Numbered from the stretch's first letter, positions 53,251-62,720 are shown. The stretch is 64,000 bases of DNA from Pantoea sp. Ap-967 (GCF_011752565.1 NZ_VWXK01000031.1:1-64000), one strand, 5' to 3'. The notes: a model not told the origin generated them from the sequence alone. Made by a program: numbers and translations.

Positions 53251-55335
53251 TTAGAACGTACCTTTCACGCCCACGCCCAGCATGCGCGGTTCGGTCATGC
53301 TGGCCTCGATGCCGCCAATGCCGCGGTTGGTCTGCATGTAGGTGGGGGTACGCTGGTCGAACACGTTCTTCACGTAGGTGTACAGCTCCACTTGCTGGCT
53401 GAAGCGGTAGCTCATGCGCGCGTCGGTGAGGGTGTAGCCATCCACCGAATAGCTGCGGGTGTTGGCCACGTCCGAGTAGTAACCGTCGATGTGGCGTACC
53501 TGGGCATTGACGTTGAGGCGGTCGGTGATGTCCCAGCTGGCGCCGAAGCTCACGGTATAGCCCGGCGAGCGGGCGAACTCGTTGTGGGCGTAGCTGCTGT
53601 TGGCATCGATGCTGTCGATACGGGTTTTCAGCGCGCCGGCGCTGGCCTTGAGGGTGAGGTTGTCCAGCACGCGGTAGTCGGCCGACAGTTCCAGGCCATA
53701 GGCATGGGCTTTTTCGGCGTTAATGGTATAGGACTGGGTCAGCCCCGAGGCGAGCACCACCGGAATGTTGTACTGGGCATCTTGCATGTCCATGTAGAAC
53801 AGGTTGCCGTTCAGGTGCAGGCGGTCGTCCAGCAGGCTGGAACGGGCGAACAGCTCGTAGTTCCAGATGCGCTCGTCGTCGAAGCTTTCGAAGCGCTTGC
53901 TGCTCAGGTTCAGCGACACACCACCTGGGTTATAGCCACGGCTGACCATACCGCCAAGGGTCCATTCGGGGGTCAGGGCGTAGGCCAGCGACACCTTGGG
54001 CAGGAAGGCCGAGAAGGTTTTGTCGTAGTCCAGCCCGCCACTGGCGAACGGCGAGGTGCCGCTGCGGCGGATCTGGTCTTGCTGGAAGCGCAGGGCGGTG
54101 GTGAGCGTCCAGCGGTCGTTGAGGCGGTAGTTCAGCTCACCGAACACCCCCAGGTTGCGCTTGCTGTCGTCGAAATCGGAAATACCGCTGTAGTAGAGGA
54201 TTTCGTCGGAGTCGGTGCGTGCCAGGTACAGCCCGGCCATGCCGCTGAGGGTGTCTTGCTGTTCGCCGAAGGTGAGGCGGGTTTCGTTGGAATAGTTCTT
54301 CTGCCGGATATCGGCGTCGCCGCCGTTGGCCACGCCGATCACCCGGTGCACGTTGGATAACGAGTACTGCGTCTGGTTGAACAGCTTGATGCCGTTGTCC
54401 AGGTCGTAGTCCACATCGACGATGTGGGTGTTGCTCTGCTGGTGCCAGCTGGGCATGGTGGCGCCGGTGTGGTCCAGGTCGTGGAAGGGGCGCGAGGCTG
54501 CTTCCTGGGTGGGGCGGTTGGAATCGCCGTGGGCGAAGGTGTACTTCACGCCCAGGCCACTGACCGAACTGGGCAGCCACAGCAGCTTGCCGCGCAGGTT
54601 CAGCGAGCGGAAGTCCTGGTCGGTGTTGTGGCTGGCGAACGAGCGGTTGGTGTAGTCGATGAAGGTGTCGCGCGCCGAGTAGTCCAGCGCCAGGCGGCCG
54701 GCCACATCCTCGCTCAGCGGCCCGGACACGGCCAACGAACTGCGGCGCGAATGGTAACTGCCAAGCTCTGCCTGGTAGGCCGCCTCGGGGGTGAAGGTCG
54801 GGTCCTTGGTCTTGACCACGATGGCCCCGGCAATGGCGTTGGCACCCTGGCTGGTGGTTTGCGGGCCGCGGTACACCTCGATGCTGTCGACATCCCACAC
54901 CGAGGGAGCGCCGAAGTACATCTCGTTGTAGTTCAGGTAGTGCCCGTCGAGGTTGATGGTGGCGCGGGGCACCGTGCCGCCCCAGAACACGTTGGCACCG
55001 TTGTTCGGGCCCTGGGTGTCCTGGCCACGGATGATCGGCGCGCCGACCGTGTCGGTGTAGAGCACGTTGGGCACATCGTTGAGCACTTCGTGCACCGAGG
55101 CGTCGCCGGTTTTGAGGCGGTCGATCTCGTTGGCGTTCTTCACCGACACCGACGAGGCGGTGTTCCTGAGGTCGCGTTGCACTTTTTCACCGGTCACGAC
55201 CACGGCGTCCAGCACGTATTGCTGGTTGCCGGCGGCGGCTGCCTGGTCGGCCAGGGCGGTGGGGCTGGCGAGCAGGGTGGACAGGGTCAGAACTCCGAAT
55301 CCGTGGCCTAACGAGCGTTGCGCAGGGTACTTCAA
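53251..55335 (-). CDS. TonB-dependent outer-membrane receptor
   Basis: A 694-aa receptor. The start is TTG (55333-55335) with GGAGG five bases upstream. Signal peptide GFGVLTLSTLLASPTALA; TonB-box-like DAVVVTGEK; plug domain with VPNVLYTDTVGAPIIRGQDT and VDSIEVYRGPQTTSQGANAI; a 22-strand barrel follows and the protein ends MLGVGVKGTF with the C-terminal Phe used for outer-membrane assembly. A Fur-like box lies just upstream of its ribosome binding site. The ligand is probably a ferric siderophore or other metal chelate, from context only. Confidence 0.92.
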   Translation of the reverse strand: MKYPAQRSLGHGFGVLTLSTLLASPTALADQAAAAGNQQYVLDAVVVTGEKVQRDLRNTASSVSVKNANEIDRLKTGDASVHEVLNDVPNVLYTDTVGAPIIRGQDTQGPNNGANVFWGGTVPRATINLDGHYLNYNEMYFGAPSVWDVDSIEVYRGPQTTSQGANAIAGAIVVKTKDPTFTPEAAYQAELGSYHSRRSSLAVSGPLSEDVAGRLALDYSARDTFIDYTNRSFASHNTDQDFRSLNLRGKLLWLPSSVSGLGVKYTFAHGDSNRPTQEAASRPFHDLDHTGATMPSWHQQSNTHIVDVDYDLDNGIKLFNQTQYSLSNVHRVIGVANGGDADIRQKNYSNETRLTFGEQQDTLSGMAGLYLARTDSDEILYYSGISDFDDSKRNLGVFGELNYRLNDRWTLTTALRFQQDQIRRSGTSPFASGGLDYDKTFSAFLPKVSLAYALTPEWTLGGMVSRGYNPGGVSLNLSSKRFESFDDERIWNYELFARSSLLDDRLHLNGNLFYMDMQDAQYNIPVVLASGLTQSYTINAEKAHAYGLELSADYRVLDNLTLKASAGALKTRIDSIDANSSYAHNEFARSPGYTVSFGASWDITDRLNVNAQVRHIDGYYSDVANTRSYSVDGYTLTDARMSYRFSQQVELYTYVKNVFDQRTPTYMQTNRGIGGIEASMTEPRMLGVGVKGTF

Positions 55336-55346
55336 GACAACCTCCA

Positions 55347-55365
55347 AATGAGAACGATCCTCGTT
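55347..55365. promoter_or_regulatory. Fur-like box before the TonB receptor
   Basis: AATGAGAACGATCCTCGTT agrees with AATGAGAATGATTATCATT, a form of the Fur consensus, at 15 of 19 positions. It lies 11 bp before the start codon side of the receptor gene. Confidence 0.55.
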
Positions 55366-55539
55366 TGCGGCGCAAGGTATCACGGTGATATCGCATTCCG
55401 CAATAAAGAATATGTTCCTCATTGTGGTATATCTGTTCGAATTGAACCGCGCGGCGCGCCAGGCGATGGGTGCTGGCGGTATGATGGGGGCGCCGCGCCC
55501 GCCGCCCGGCCGAACAATCAGAACTGAGGAGATAGCCCG

Positions 55540-56358
55540 TTGAACACTTTGCAGTCCCCCGCCGACGAGGCGCCGGAGAGCCCGGGCGAAAAGCGTTCCG
55601 GCACCATTCAGTCGGTGTCGATTGCCGCCCGCTTCCTCAATGTGCTGGCCAATGCGCAAAGTGAGCTGAGCCTGGGCGAGGTGGCGCGCCGCACCGCAAC
55701 CGGCGGCTCCACGGCGCACCGCTACCTGCAGAGCCTGGTCAAGGAAGGGTTGGCCCAGCAGGACCCGGCCACCGGGCTGTACGACCTGGGCCCGGCAGCG
55801 CTGAGCATTGGCATTGGCGCGTTGAAGCGGGTGGATGCAGTGGAGATTGCCGCCCGCCACATGAAGGCGCTTTCCCAGCAGCATGCGGCCAGCGGTGGCG
55901 TGGCGATCTGGACCGACCGAGGCCCGACCCTGGTGCGCTGGTACCGCAGCGCCTACTTCTCGATCAACCCCTTGGCCCTGGGCGATATCCTGCCGATCGA
56001 CAACACGGCCTGTGGCCTGGTGTTCCAGGCCTTCCTGCCCAAGGCCACCATCGATGCCGCGCGCAAGCTGCAGCCGGCGCATTTTCGCGGCACGCCACCG
56101 GCTGCCCAGGTGCTGGAGCAGATTCGTGAGCATTGCTGGGCTGAGCTCACCAGCCACCTGCTGTCGAACGTCACCGGCCAGGCGGCGCCGGTGTTCGATG
56201 CCCAGCAGGAAATTGTCTGCGTGATGACCACCGTCACCGACCTTGGCCAACTGCGCAGCGCCGAGGACCGCCAGGCGCTGTTCCACCAGGCCGCCCAGGT
56301 CAACCAGGCCACCGGTGGCCGCATGCTGGGGGCCCCGGCGCCGGTGTTGCCGGCCTAG
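55540..56358 (+). CDS. IclR-family transcriptional regulator
   Basis: A 272-aa regulator. The N-terminal winged helix: SGTIQSVSIAARFLNVLANA, LSLGEVARRTATGGSTAHRY, LQSLVKEGLAQQDPATGLYD. The effector domain has YFSINPLALGDILPIDNTAC. The start is TTG with GAGGAG nine bases upstream. It is divergent from the TonB receptor and convergent with the ABC ATPase gene, so it probably controls the receptor-monooxygenase pair. IclR regulators usually respond to small carbon compounds, hinting that the imported ligand is also metabolised. Confidence 0.88.
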   Translation: MNTLQSPADEAPESPGEKRSGTIQSVSIAARFLNVLANAQSELSLGEVARRTATGGSTAHRYLQSLVKEGLAQQDPATGLYDLGPAALSIGIGALKRVDAVEIAARHMKALSQQHAASGGVAIWTDRGPTLVRWYRSAYFSINPLALGDILPIDNTACGLVFQAFLPKATIDAARKLQPAHFRGTPPAAQVLEQIREHCWAELTSHLLSNVTGQAAPVFDAQQEIVCVMTTVTDLGQLRSAEDRQALFHQAAQVNQATGGRMLGAPAPVLPA

Positions 56359-56364
56359 GGCGGC

Positions 56365-57156
56365 TCAGGCGCTGGCCGGTTGCCCGCGCGGCACCAGCAT
56401 CGGCGTGCCGGTGATGGGGTCGGGGACGATCAGGGCCGAAAGGCCGAACACCTGCTGCACCAGCGCTTCGGTGAAGATCTGCGCAGGCTTACCCTGGGCG
56501 ATGATCGCGCCGTCGCGCATCGCCACCAGGTGGCTGGCGTAGCGGCAGGCCTGGTTCAGGTCGTGCAGCACGGCGACGATGGTGCGGCCTTGCCGGTTGA
56601 GCTCACGCAGCAGTTCCAGCAGCTCGAACTGGTGGGCGATGTCCAGGTAGGTGGTCGGTTCGTCCAGCAGCAGGATCGGCGTGTCCTGGGCCAGGGCCAT
56701 GGCAATCCACACCCGCTGGCGCTGGCCGCCGGACAGCGCCTGCACCGGGCGTTCGGCCAGGGCCTCGATGCCGGTGGCGTGCATGGCCCGTTGCACCGCC
56801 TGCTCGTCGTCGGCCGACCACTGCCGCCACAGGCTCTGGTGCGGGTAGCGGCCCCGCGCCACCAGCTCGCCCACGCTGATGCCATCGGGGGCGCTGGCGC
56901 TTTGCGGCAGCAGCGCCAGGCGCCGGGCTACATCCTTGGCTGGGCGCTGCTGGATGTCCTGGCCGTCGAGCAGCACGTGCCCGGCACTGGGCACGAGCAG
57001 GCGTGCCAGCGCTGCCAGCAAGGTGGATTTGCCGCAGGCGTTGGGGCCGATGATCACGGTGAAGGCGCCGTCTTCGATGTCCAGCGACAGGTCCTGGGAA
57101 AGCGTGCGCTGGTCGCGGCGCAGGGTCAGGGCGTGGGCGTGCAGGCGAGCGGTCAT
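56365..57156 (-). CDS. Iron-siderophore ABC transporter ATPase (FecE/FepC type)
   Basis: A 263-aa ATPase. Walker A IIGPNACGKSTLLAAL, FepC-type region RRLALLPQSASAPDGISVGE and LVARGRYPHQSLWRQW, signature LSGGQRQRVWIAMALAQD, Walker B PILLLDEPTTYLDIAHQFEL, H-loop VLHDLNQACRYA. The ATG at 57154-57156 follows AAGGACCCACC. It is divergent from the binding-protein and permease genes, across a Fur-like box; together they form a full importer. Confidence 0.93.
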   Translation of the reverse strand: MTARLHAHALTLRRDQRTLSQDLSLDIEDGAFTVIIGPNACGKSTLLAALARLLVPSAGHVLLDGQDIQQRPAKDVARRLALLPQSASAPDGISVGELVARGRYPHQSLWRQWSADDEQAVQRAMHATGIEALAERPVQALSGGQRQRVWIAMALAQDTPILLLDEPTTYLDIAHQFELLELLRELNRQGRTIVAVLHDLNQACRYASHLVAMRDGAIIAQGKPAQIFTEALVQQVFGLSALIVPDPITGTPMLVPRGQPASA

Positions 57157-57214
57157 GGTGGGTCCTTGGCGGGGCAAGATTTTCGGAATGCATTCTACAT
57201 GATGGAATTGTTTG

Positions 57215-57233
57215 CATGAGAAGTATTATCATG
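57215..57233. promoter_or_regulatory. Fur-like box between the divergent importer genes
   Basis: CATGAGAAGTATTATCATG matches AATGAGAATGATTATCATT at 15 of 19 positions and is itself nearly palindromic. It can serve both the ATPase gene and the binding-protein operon. Confidence 0.7.
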
Positions 57234-57264
57234 CGCACCTTCGCCTTCCCAAGAGATGTTGCCG

Positions 57265-58164
57265 ATGAAGCCCTACCGATCTTGCGCAGCCCTGGCTGCG
57301 GCCACTGTGTTGCTGGTTGCAGCGCAACTGGTGAGCGCCGCGCCGCGCATCGTCTCCACCACGCCCAGCGTCACCGGCATCCTGCTGGCGATGGACGCGC
57401 CGCTGGTGGCCAGTGCCGCCGCCGCGCCCAGCCGCCTTACCGACGACAAGGGCTTTTTCTCGCAGTGGGCGGCAGTTGCCGACCAGCGCGACGTGCAGGT
57501 GCTGTACCGCAACCTGCAGTTCGATATCGAGGCGGTGGTGGCCAGCGCGCCTGACCTGCTGGTGGTGTCGGCCACCGGTGCCGACAGCGCCGCGCCGCAC
57601 CTGGCCGAGCTCAAGGCCCAAGGCATCGACACGGTGGTGGTCAACTACTCCAACCAGTCGTGGCAGGCGCTGGCCACCGAGCTTGGCGAGCGTACCGGCC
57701 TTCAGCAGCAGGCCAAGGCCGTGATCCAGCGTTTTGACGACTACACCCAGGCCACCGCTGCGCGCCTGCAGCCTTCGCCGCGCCCGGCGGTGCTGGTGGG
57801 TTACAACATCGGTGGCAGCTACTCCATTGGCCGCACCATCAGCCCCCAGGCGCGGCTGCTCACGGCTTTGGGCTTCCAGGTCCGCGAGTTGCCCGAGGCG
57901 ATGGCGGGGCAGGTGATTCGCGCCACCGAGTTCCAGTTCATCTCCCGGGAAAACCTGGCGGCGGCCATTGGTGACGCCGATGTGTTCCTGCTCAGTGCCG
58001 ATGCCCACGACGCCCAGGCCTTCCGTGACGACCCGGTGCTGGCCAACCTGGCGGCCGTGCGCAACCAGCGGGTGTATCCGCTGGGGCCCAGTTCGTTCCG
58101 CATCGACTACTACTCCGGGCGGCAGATGCTCGACACCGTGGCCGGTTACTTCGCCAAGCCATGA
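57265..58164 (+). CDS. Periplasmic iron-siderophore binding protein (FepB type)
   Basis: A 299-aa class III solute-binding protein. Signal peptide PYRSCAALAAATVLLVAAQL, cleaved near VSAAPRIVST; APRIVSTTPSVTGILLAMDA opens the first lobe; VVASAPDLLVVSATGADSAA and VQVLYRNLQFDIEAVV; ends at RIDYYSGRQMLDTVAGYFAK. ATG 57265 has AAGAG nine bases upstream; an in-frame ATG lies at 57256. Its stop overlaps the next start by 4 bp. Confidence 0.9.
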   Translation: MKPYRSCAALAAATVLLVAAQLVSAAPRIVSTTPSVTGILLAMDAPLVASAAAAPSRLTDDKGFFSQWAAVADQRDVQVLYRNLQFDIEAVVASAPDLLVVSATGADSAAPHLAELKAQGIDTVVVNYSNQSWQALATELGERTGLQQQAKAVIQRFDDYTQATAARLQPSPRPAVLVGYNIGGSYSIGRTISPQARLLTALGFQVRELPEAMAGQVIRATEFQFISRENLAAAIGDADVFLLSADAHDAQAFRDDPVLANLAAVRNQRVYPLGPSSFRIDYYSGRQMLDTVAGYFAKP

Positions 58165-59198
58165 GCAGCCGCCTGCCTGCACTGGCGCTGATGCTTGTTC
58201 GCCGCCCCGCTGGCCGAGGGTTGCTGCTGGCGCTGCTGCTGTTGCTGCTGGCGGTGCTGGCCAGCCTGTTGGTGGGCTCGCAGCACGTGGCGCCAGCGGT
58301 GGTGCTCGATGCGTTGCTGCACCCCGACCCGCACAATGACGCGCACTTGATCGTGCGGGAACTGCGCGTTCCGCGCACCGTGGTGGCGTTGCTCGCCGGC
58401 CTGGCGCTGGGCGCCGCCGGCACGCTGATGCAGGCGCTGACGCGCAACCCGCTTGCCGAACCTGGGCTGCTGGGGGTCAACGGCGGTGCGGCATTGGCGG
58501 TGATCCTTGGCGTGGCCGTGCTGGGGGCGAGCCAGCCGGGGCAGTTGATGTTGCTGGCCTTCATGGGCGCCGGTGGGGCGGGGGGGCTGGTGATGCTGCT
58601 CGGCCAGGCCGGTGCCGGTGACAGCCACCCGGTACGCCTGGTGCTGGCCGGGGCAGGGCTGAGCATGCTGCTGGCGGCGCTGACCGGCATGCTGGTGCTC
58701 AACACCCCACCGCAGGTGTACGACCACTTCCGCCACTGGGCGGCCGGTTCGCTGGCGGGCAGCAGCCTGGCCGCGTTGCCGCTGCCGGCCTTGGCCATTG
58801 CCGTGGGGCTGGGCCTGGCGGCCGGGTTGATGCCACGGCTCAATGCCCTGGCACTGGGCCACGACCTGGGCCGTGCGCTGGGGGTGAACCTGCGCCTGAC
58901 CTGGGCGCTGGCCTGCGTGGCGCTGATGCTGCTGGCCGGCAGTGCCACCGCCATCGCCGGGCCAATTGGCTTTATCGGCCTGGTGGCGCCGCACCTGGCG
59001 CGCCTGCTGGTTGGCCCTGATTACCGCCGCATGTTGCCGTACGCCGCGCTGTTTGCTGCGCTGCTGCTGTTGGGCGCCGACCTGCTGGGGCGCGTGCTGG
59101 CCCAGCCGGCAGAGCTGGCAGCGGGAACCCTGGCCCTGCTGCTGGGCGGGCCGGCCTTCATCCTGTTGATTCGTCGGTACCGCCTATGCCACCTGTAA
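58161..59198 (+). CDS. FecCD-family iron transport permease 1
   Basis: A 345-aa permease with about nine to ten TM helices. Typical FecCD features: VRELRVPRTVVALLAGLALG, GTLMQALTRNPLAEPGLLGV (coupling region), GPIGFIGLVAPHLARLLVGP and AGTLALLLGGPAFILLIRRY at the end. It pairs with the next permease and overlaps both neighbours (4 and 13 bp), so the three genes form one translationally linked operon. Confidence 0.94.
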   Translation: MSSRLPALALMLVRRPAGRGLLLALLLLLLAVLASLLVGSQHVAPAVVLDALLHPDPHNDAHLIVRELRVPRTVVALLAGLALGAAGTLMQALTRNPLAEPGLLGVNGGAALAVILGVAVLGASQPGQLMLLAFMGAGGAGGLVMLLGQAGAGDSHPVRLVLAGAGLSMLLAALTGMLVLNTPPQVYDHFRHWAAGSLAGSSLAALPLPALAIAVGLGLAAGLMPRLNALALGHDLGRALGVNLRLTWALACVALMLLAGSATAIAGPIGFIGLVAPHLARLLVGPDYRRMLPYAALFAALLLLGADLLGRVLAQPAELAAGTLALLLGGPAFILLIRRYRLCHL

Positions 59199-60226
59199 CC
59201 CCTCTGCATGTTCTGCGCTGCGGCCCTTGCAGCGTGCGATTCAGCCCCCGGGCGTTGCTGGTTGGCAGCGCCCTGGTGCTGCTGGTGCTGGGGCTGGCGG
59301 TGCTGTTGCTGGGTACCGGCAGCCTGCCCATAAGGCCTGGGCAGGTGCTCGCCAGCCTGCTCGGCCAGGGTGACAGCGAGATGGTGCGGCGCATCGTGAC
59401 CCGGGTACGCCTGCCGCGGGTGTTGACCGCGTTGCTGGTGGGGGCGGCGCTGGGCATGGCAGGGGCGATCTTTCAGTCGGTGGCGCGCAACCCGCTGGGC
59501 TCGCCGGACGTCATTGGCTTCACCACGGGCGCGGCGAGTGGCGCGATCGTGCAGATCATCCTGTTCGACGCAGGGCCGCTGGCCACTGCCCTGGCGGCGG
59601 TGCTGGCCGGGCTGCTCACCGCCTTGCTGGTGGTGCTGCTGACCCGCCGCACTGCGGCAGGCGCGGGCTACCAATTGGTGCTGGTGGGCATTGGCGTGGG
59701 CGCGACCCTCACGGGCCTTAACCAGTTGCTGCTGGTGACTGGCGACCTGGACCAGGCGCTGTTTGCCCAGCTGTGGCTGGCAGGCTCGCTCAATACCCGC
59801 ACCTGGAGCCATGTGTGGCCTGCGGCCCTGGGCATGGCGTTGGTCTTGCCGCTGGCGCTGGCGTACCGCCGCGAGCTGGCCATGCTGGAAATGGGCGATG
59901 ACTGCGCCAGCCAGCTGGGCGTGGCAGTGCCCCGTGCGCGCTTGTTGCTGGTGCTTTGCGCCGTTGCGCTAACGGCGATTGCCACGGCGGCGGCGGGGCC
60001 GATTGCCTTCGTTGCCCTGGCGGCGCCGCAATTGGCGCGGCGCCTGACGCGCTCGGCAGCCGTGCCGCTGTTCTGCGCCGCCTGGATGGGCGCCGGGCTG
60101 CTGCTGGTGGCCGATTGGCTCAGCCAGCGCCTGGCCGCGACGGCGCAGTTGCCGGTGGGCTTGGTGACGGGCGCGTTGGGGGGCTGCTACTTACTGTGGC
60201 TGATTACCGCCCAGCGCCGAGGCTGA
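59186..60226 (+). CDS. FecCD-family iron transport permease 2
   Basis: A 346-aa paralogous permease: VTRVRLPRVLTALLVGAALG, GAIFQSVARNPLGSPDVIGF, GPIAFVALAAPQLARRLTRS, TGALGGCYLLWLITAQRRG. Its ATG lies 13 bp inside the preceding gene. With the binding protein and ATPase it completes a BtuCD-fold importer of ferric chelates across the inner membrane. It is the last gene of the cluster, ahead of a repeat element. Confidence 0.94.
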   Translation: MPPVTPLHVLRCGPCSVRFSPRALLVGSALVLLVLGLAVLLLGTGSLPIRPGQVLASLLGQGDSEMVRRIVTRVRLPRVLTALLVGAALGMAGAIFQSVARNPLGSPDVIGFTTGAASGAIVQIILFDAGPLATALAAVLAGLLTALLVVLLTRRTAAGAGYQLVLVGIGVGATLTGLNQLLLVTGDLDQALFAQLWLAGSLNTRTWSHVWPAALGMALVLPLALAYRRELAMLEMGDDCASQLGVAVPRARLLLVLCAVALTAIATAAAGPIAFVALAAPQLARRLTRSAAVPLFCAAWMGAGLLLVADWLSQRLAATAQLPVGLVTGALGGCYLLWLITAQRRG

Positions 60227-60289
60227 GAACAGTTGCCCAGCCCTTAGGCCTGCTGACAATGCACCCATCTTCAGGCCTGTCCCGCCTCG

Positions 60290-60402
60290 GTAGGAGCGAG
60301 CGCAGCTCGCGATGGGGCGCGCAGCGGCCCCAGGGCTTCAGCTTCGCAGCTTATAAAGCCGGGGCTGCGTTGCAGCCCATCGCGAGCTGCGCTCGCTCCT
60401 AC
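60290..60402. repeat. Second-type inverted repeat (GTAGGAGCGAGC family)
   Basis: GTAGGAGCGAGCGCAGCTCG and CGAGCTGCGCTCGCTCCTAC arms with GGGGCGCGCAGCGGCCCC and GGGGCTGCGTTGCAGCCC inside; nearly the same sequence as at 44341. It separates the iron importer from the formate dehydrogenase operon. The next 282 bp hold no supported gene. Confidence 0.9.
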
Positions 60403-60684
60403 ATAATGCAGATAGTTATGATTTTGTTCACAGGGTGTTGCGGCGTGCTTGATGGCACTGGTCGGTTTCAGAATAAGGCGGTCGCTCGCGCCCTTTCTTT
60501 TGCCGGCACAAGTGCCATGCTTAGAGGATGCCCATGAGCCCAGTGCGCGCAGATGCACGGCCATCGGCACGGAGGCCGCCGCGCCCACGCCAGCCGTGAC
60601 GTGGCCGGTGCGCCACAGCAGAACACGCCGGTTACCTGCCAGCACAATAATCAGGGCAGGGACCGTGATGCCGAGGTCCGCTGT

Positions 60685-61167
60685 ATGCCCGATGAACTGC
60701 TGCACCTGCCCGTTATCCAGAGCATCCTCGCCCGCGAGAAAGCCACCCCCGGTGCCCTGTTGCCGATCCTGCACGCCCTGCAGGATGCCCTTGGCTTCAT
60801 CCCCGAGGCGGCCGTCGACGAAATTGCCCATGCCCTGAACCTCAGCCTTGCCGAGGTGCGTGGGGTCATCAGTTTCTACCATGACTTTCGCACCACGCCC
60901 CCGGCGCGCCACACCCTGCGCCTGTGCCGCGCCGAGTCGTGCCAGAGCCGCGGCAGCGAGGCGTTGGCCGCGCAACTGCGTGAACAGCTGGCGCTGGACG
61001 ACCACGGCACCAGTGCCGACGGCGCCATCAGCCTGCGCCCGGTGTATTGCCTGGGCGCCTGCGCCTGCTCGCCGGCCCTGCAACTGGACGGCCAGGTGCA
61101 CGCGCGCCTCACCCCCGAGCGCCTGCGGGCGCTGGTGAACGGTTGCCTGGAGGATCAGCCATGCTGA
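60685..61167 (+). CDS. NAD-dependent formate dehydrogenase, gamma subunit (NuoE-like)
   Basis: A 160-aa thioredoxin-fold [2Fe-2S] protein. Helical N terminus LPVIQSILAREKATPGALLP and LPILHALQDALGFIPEAAV, then LAEVRGVISFYHDFRTTPPA. The four cluster ligands are CRAESC and, further on, CLGACAC (first and last of its spaced pairs). In soluble NAD-linked formate dehydrogenases this subunit passes electrons to the flavin subunit. The ATG follows GAGGTCCGCTGT; the stop overlaps the beta gene by 7 bp. Confidence 0.93.
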   Translation: MPDELLHLPVIQSILAREKATPGALLPILHALQDALGFIPEAAVDEIAHALNLSLAEVRGVISFYHDFRTTPPARHTLRLCRAESCQSRGSEALAAQLREQLALDDHGTSADGAISLRPVYCLGACACSPALQLDGQVHARLTPERLRALVNGCLEDQPC

Positions 61168-62720
61168 CCTTGTTCATCCCCGCCGACTCAGTGGCCCGCG
61201 CAGTGGGGGCGGACCAGGTGGCCACTGCCCTGCAGCAGGAGGCCGAGCGCCGTCAGCTGCCCGTCGACATCCAGCGCACCAGCTCGCGCGGCCTCTATTG
61301 GCTGGAACCGCTGGTGGAGTGCGAAAGCGCCCAGGGCCGCCAGGGCTTTGGCCCGGTCACCGCGCAAGACGTGCCCTCACTGCTCGACGCCCTGGCCGGC
61401 GAACCCGGTGGCCACTCGCTGGCGCTGGGCGCGGTGGAGCAAATCCCGTACCTGAAGACCCAACAGCGCCTGTTGTTCGCCCGCGCCGGTATCACCCGGC
61501 CGCTGTCGCTGGACGATTACCGTGCCCACGGCGGTTTCCAGGGCCTGGAAAACGCGGTGGCGCAGGGCGGCGCCGAAGTGGTGGCCGCCGTGCTCGATTC
61601 CGGCCTGCGCGGGCGCGGCGGCGCTGCGTTTCCGGCGGGCATCAAGTGGCGCACCGTGCGCGATGCCGTGGCCGGGCAGAAATACGTGGTGTGCAACGCC
61701 GACGAAGGCGATTCCGGCACCTTTGCCGACCGCATGCTGATGGAGGGCGACCCCTTCCTGCTGATTGAAGGCATGATTATCGCCGGGCTCGCCGTGGGCG
61801 CCGACAAGGGCTACCTCTATGTGCGCTCGGAATACCCCGACGCCATCCGCGTGCTCGGCCAGGCCTGCGCCATCGCCCGTGGCGCCGGCTACCTGGGCCG
61901 CGATGCGGCCGGCAGCGGCCAGGCCTTCGACCTGGAGCTGCGGGTGGGCGCGGGGGCCTATATCTGCGGTGAGGAAACCGCGCTGCTCGAATCCATCGAA
62001 GGCAAGCGCGGCCTGGTTCGCGCCAAGCCGCCGATCCCGGCACTGCAAGGCTTGTTCGGCCGGCCGACGTTGGTGCACAACGTGCTTACCCTGGCCTCGG
62101 TGCCGACCATCCTGGCCCGTGGCGCTGCGTTCTACCGCGACTTCGGCATGGGCCGCTCGCTGGGCACCATGGCGTTCCAGTTGGCCGGCAATATCCGCCA
62201 TGGCGGTTTGGTCGAGCGGGCATTTGGCCTCACCCTGCGCGAGTTGGTGGAGGTGTATGGCGGTGGCACCGCCAGTGGTCGCCCGCTCAAGGCCGCGCAG
62301 GTGGGCGGCCCGCTGGGTGCGTGGGTGCCGCCCAGCCACTTCGACACGCCACTGGACTACGAGGCCTTCGCCGCCATGGGCGCGATGCTCGGCCACGGCG
62401 GTGTGGTGGTGGCCGACGACACCTTGAACATGGCCAGCATGGCGCGTTTCGCCCTGCAGTTCTGCGCCGAAGAGTCCTGCGGCAAATGCACCCCGTGCCG
62501 AATCGGCTCGACCCGCGGCATGGAGGTGGTTGACCGGCTGATCGCAACCCGCGACTTCAGCGAACGCCACGACCAGGCCCTGCTGCTGCGCGACCTGTGC
62601 GACACGATGCAATACGGCTCGCTGTGCGCCATGGGCGGCATGACCGCCTACCCGGTGGCCAGCGCCCTCAAGTACTTCCCCGCCGATTTCGGGCTGACCA
62701 CCACGGAGGCCGCACAGTGA
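61161..62720 (+). CDS. NAD-dependent formate dehydrogenase, beta subunit (NuoF-like)
   Basis: A 519-aa flavoprotein subunit that reduces NAD+. An N-terminal [2Fe-2S]-type thioredoxin region is degenerate; then the NuoF core: DSGLRGRGGAAFPAGIKWRT (NADH-binding glycine-rich loop), CNADEGDSGTFADRMLMEGD (FMN), GAGAYICGEETALLESIEGK, and the [4Fe-4S] motif EESCGKCTPCRIGSTRGMEV with its distal Cys in GSLCAMGGMT. The ATG at 61161 follows GGAGGATCAGCC inside the gamma gene. It overlaps the alpha gene by 4 bp. Confidence 0.95.
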   Translation: MLTLFIPADSVARAVGADQVATALQQEAERRQLPVDIQRTSSRGLYWLEPLVECESAQGRQGFGPVTAQDVPSLLDALAGEPGGHSLALGAVEQIPYLKTQQRLLFARAGITRPLSLDDYRAHGGFQGLENAVAQGGAEVVAAVLDSGLRGRGGAAFPAGIKWRTVRDAVAGQKYVVCNADEGDSGTFADRMLMEGDPFLLIEGMIIAGLAVGADKGYLYVRSEYPDAIRVLGQACAIARGAGYLGRDAAGSGQAFDLELRVGAGAYICGEETALLESIEGKRGLVRAKPPIPALQGLFGRPTLVHNVLTLASVPTILARGAAFYRDFGMGRSLGTMAFQLAGNIRHGGLVERAFGLTLRELVEVYGGGTASGRPLKAAQVGGPLGAWVPPSHFDTPLDYEAFAAMGAMLGHGGVVVADDTLNMASMARFALQFCAEESCGKCTPCRIGSTRGMEVVDRLIATRDFSERHDQALLLRDLCDTMQYGSLCAMGGMTAYPVASALKYFPADFGLTTTEAAQ

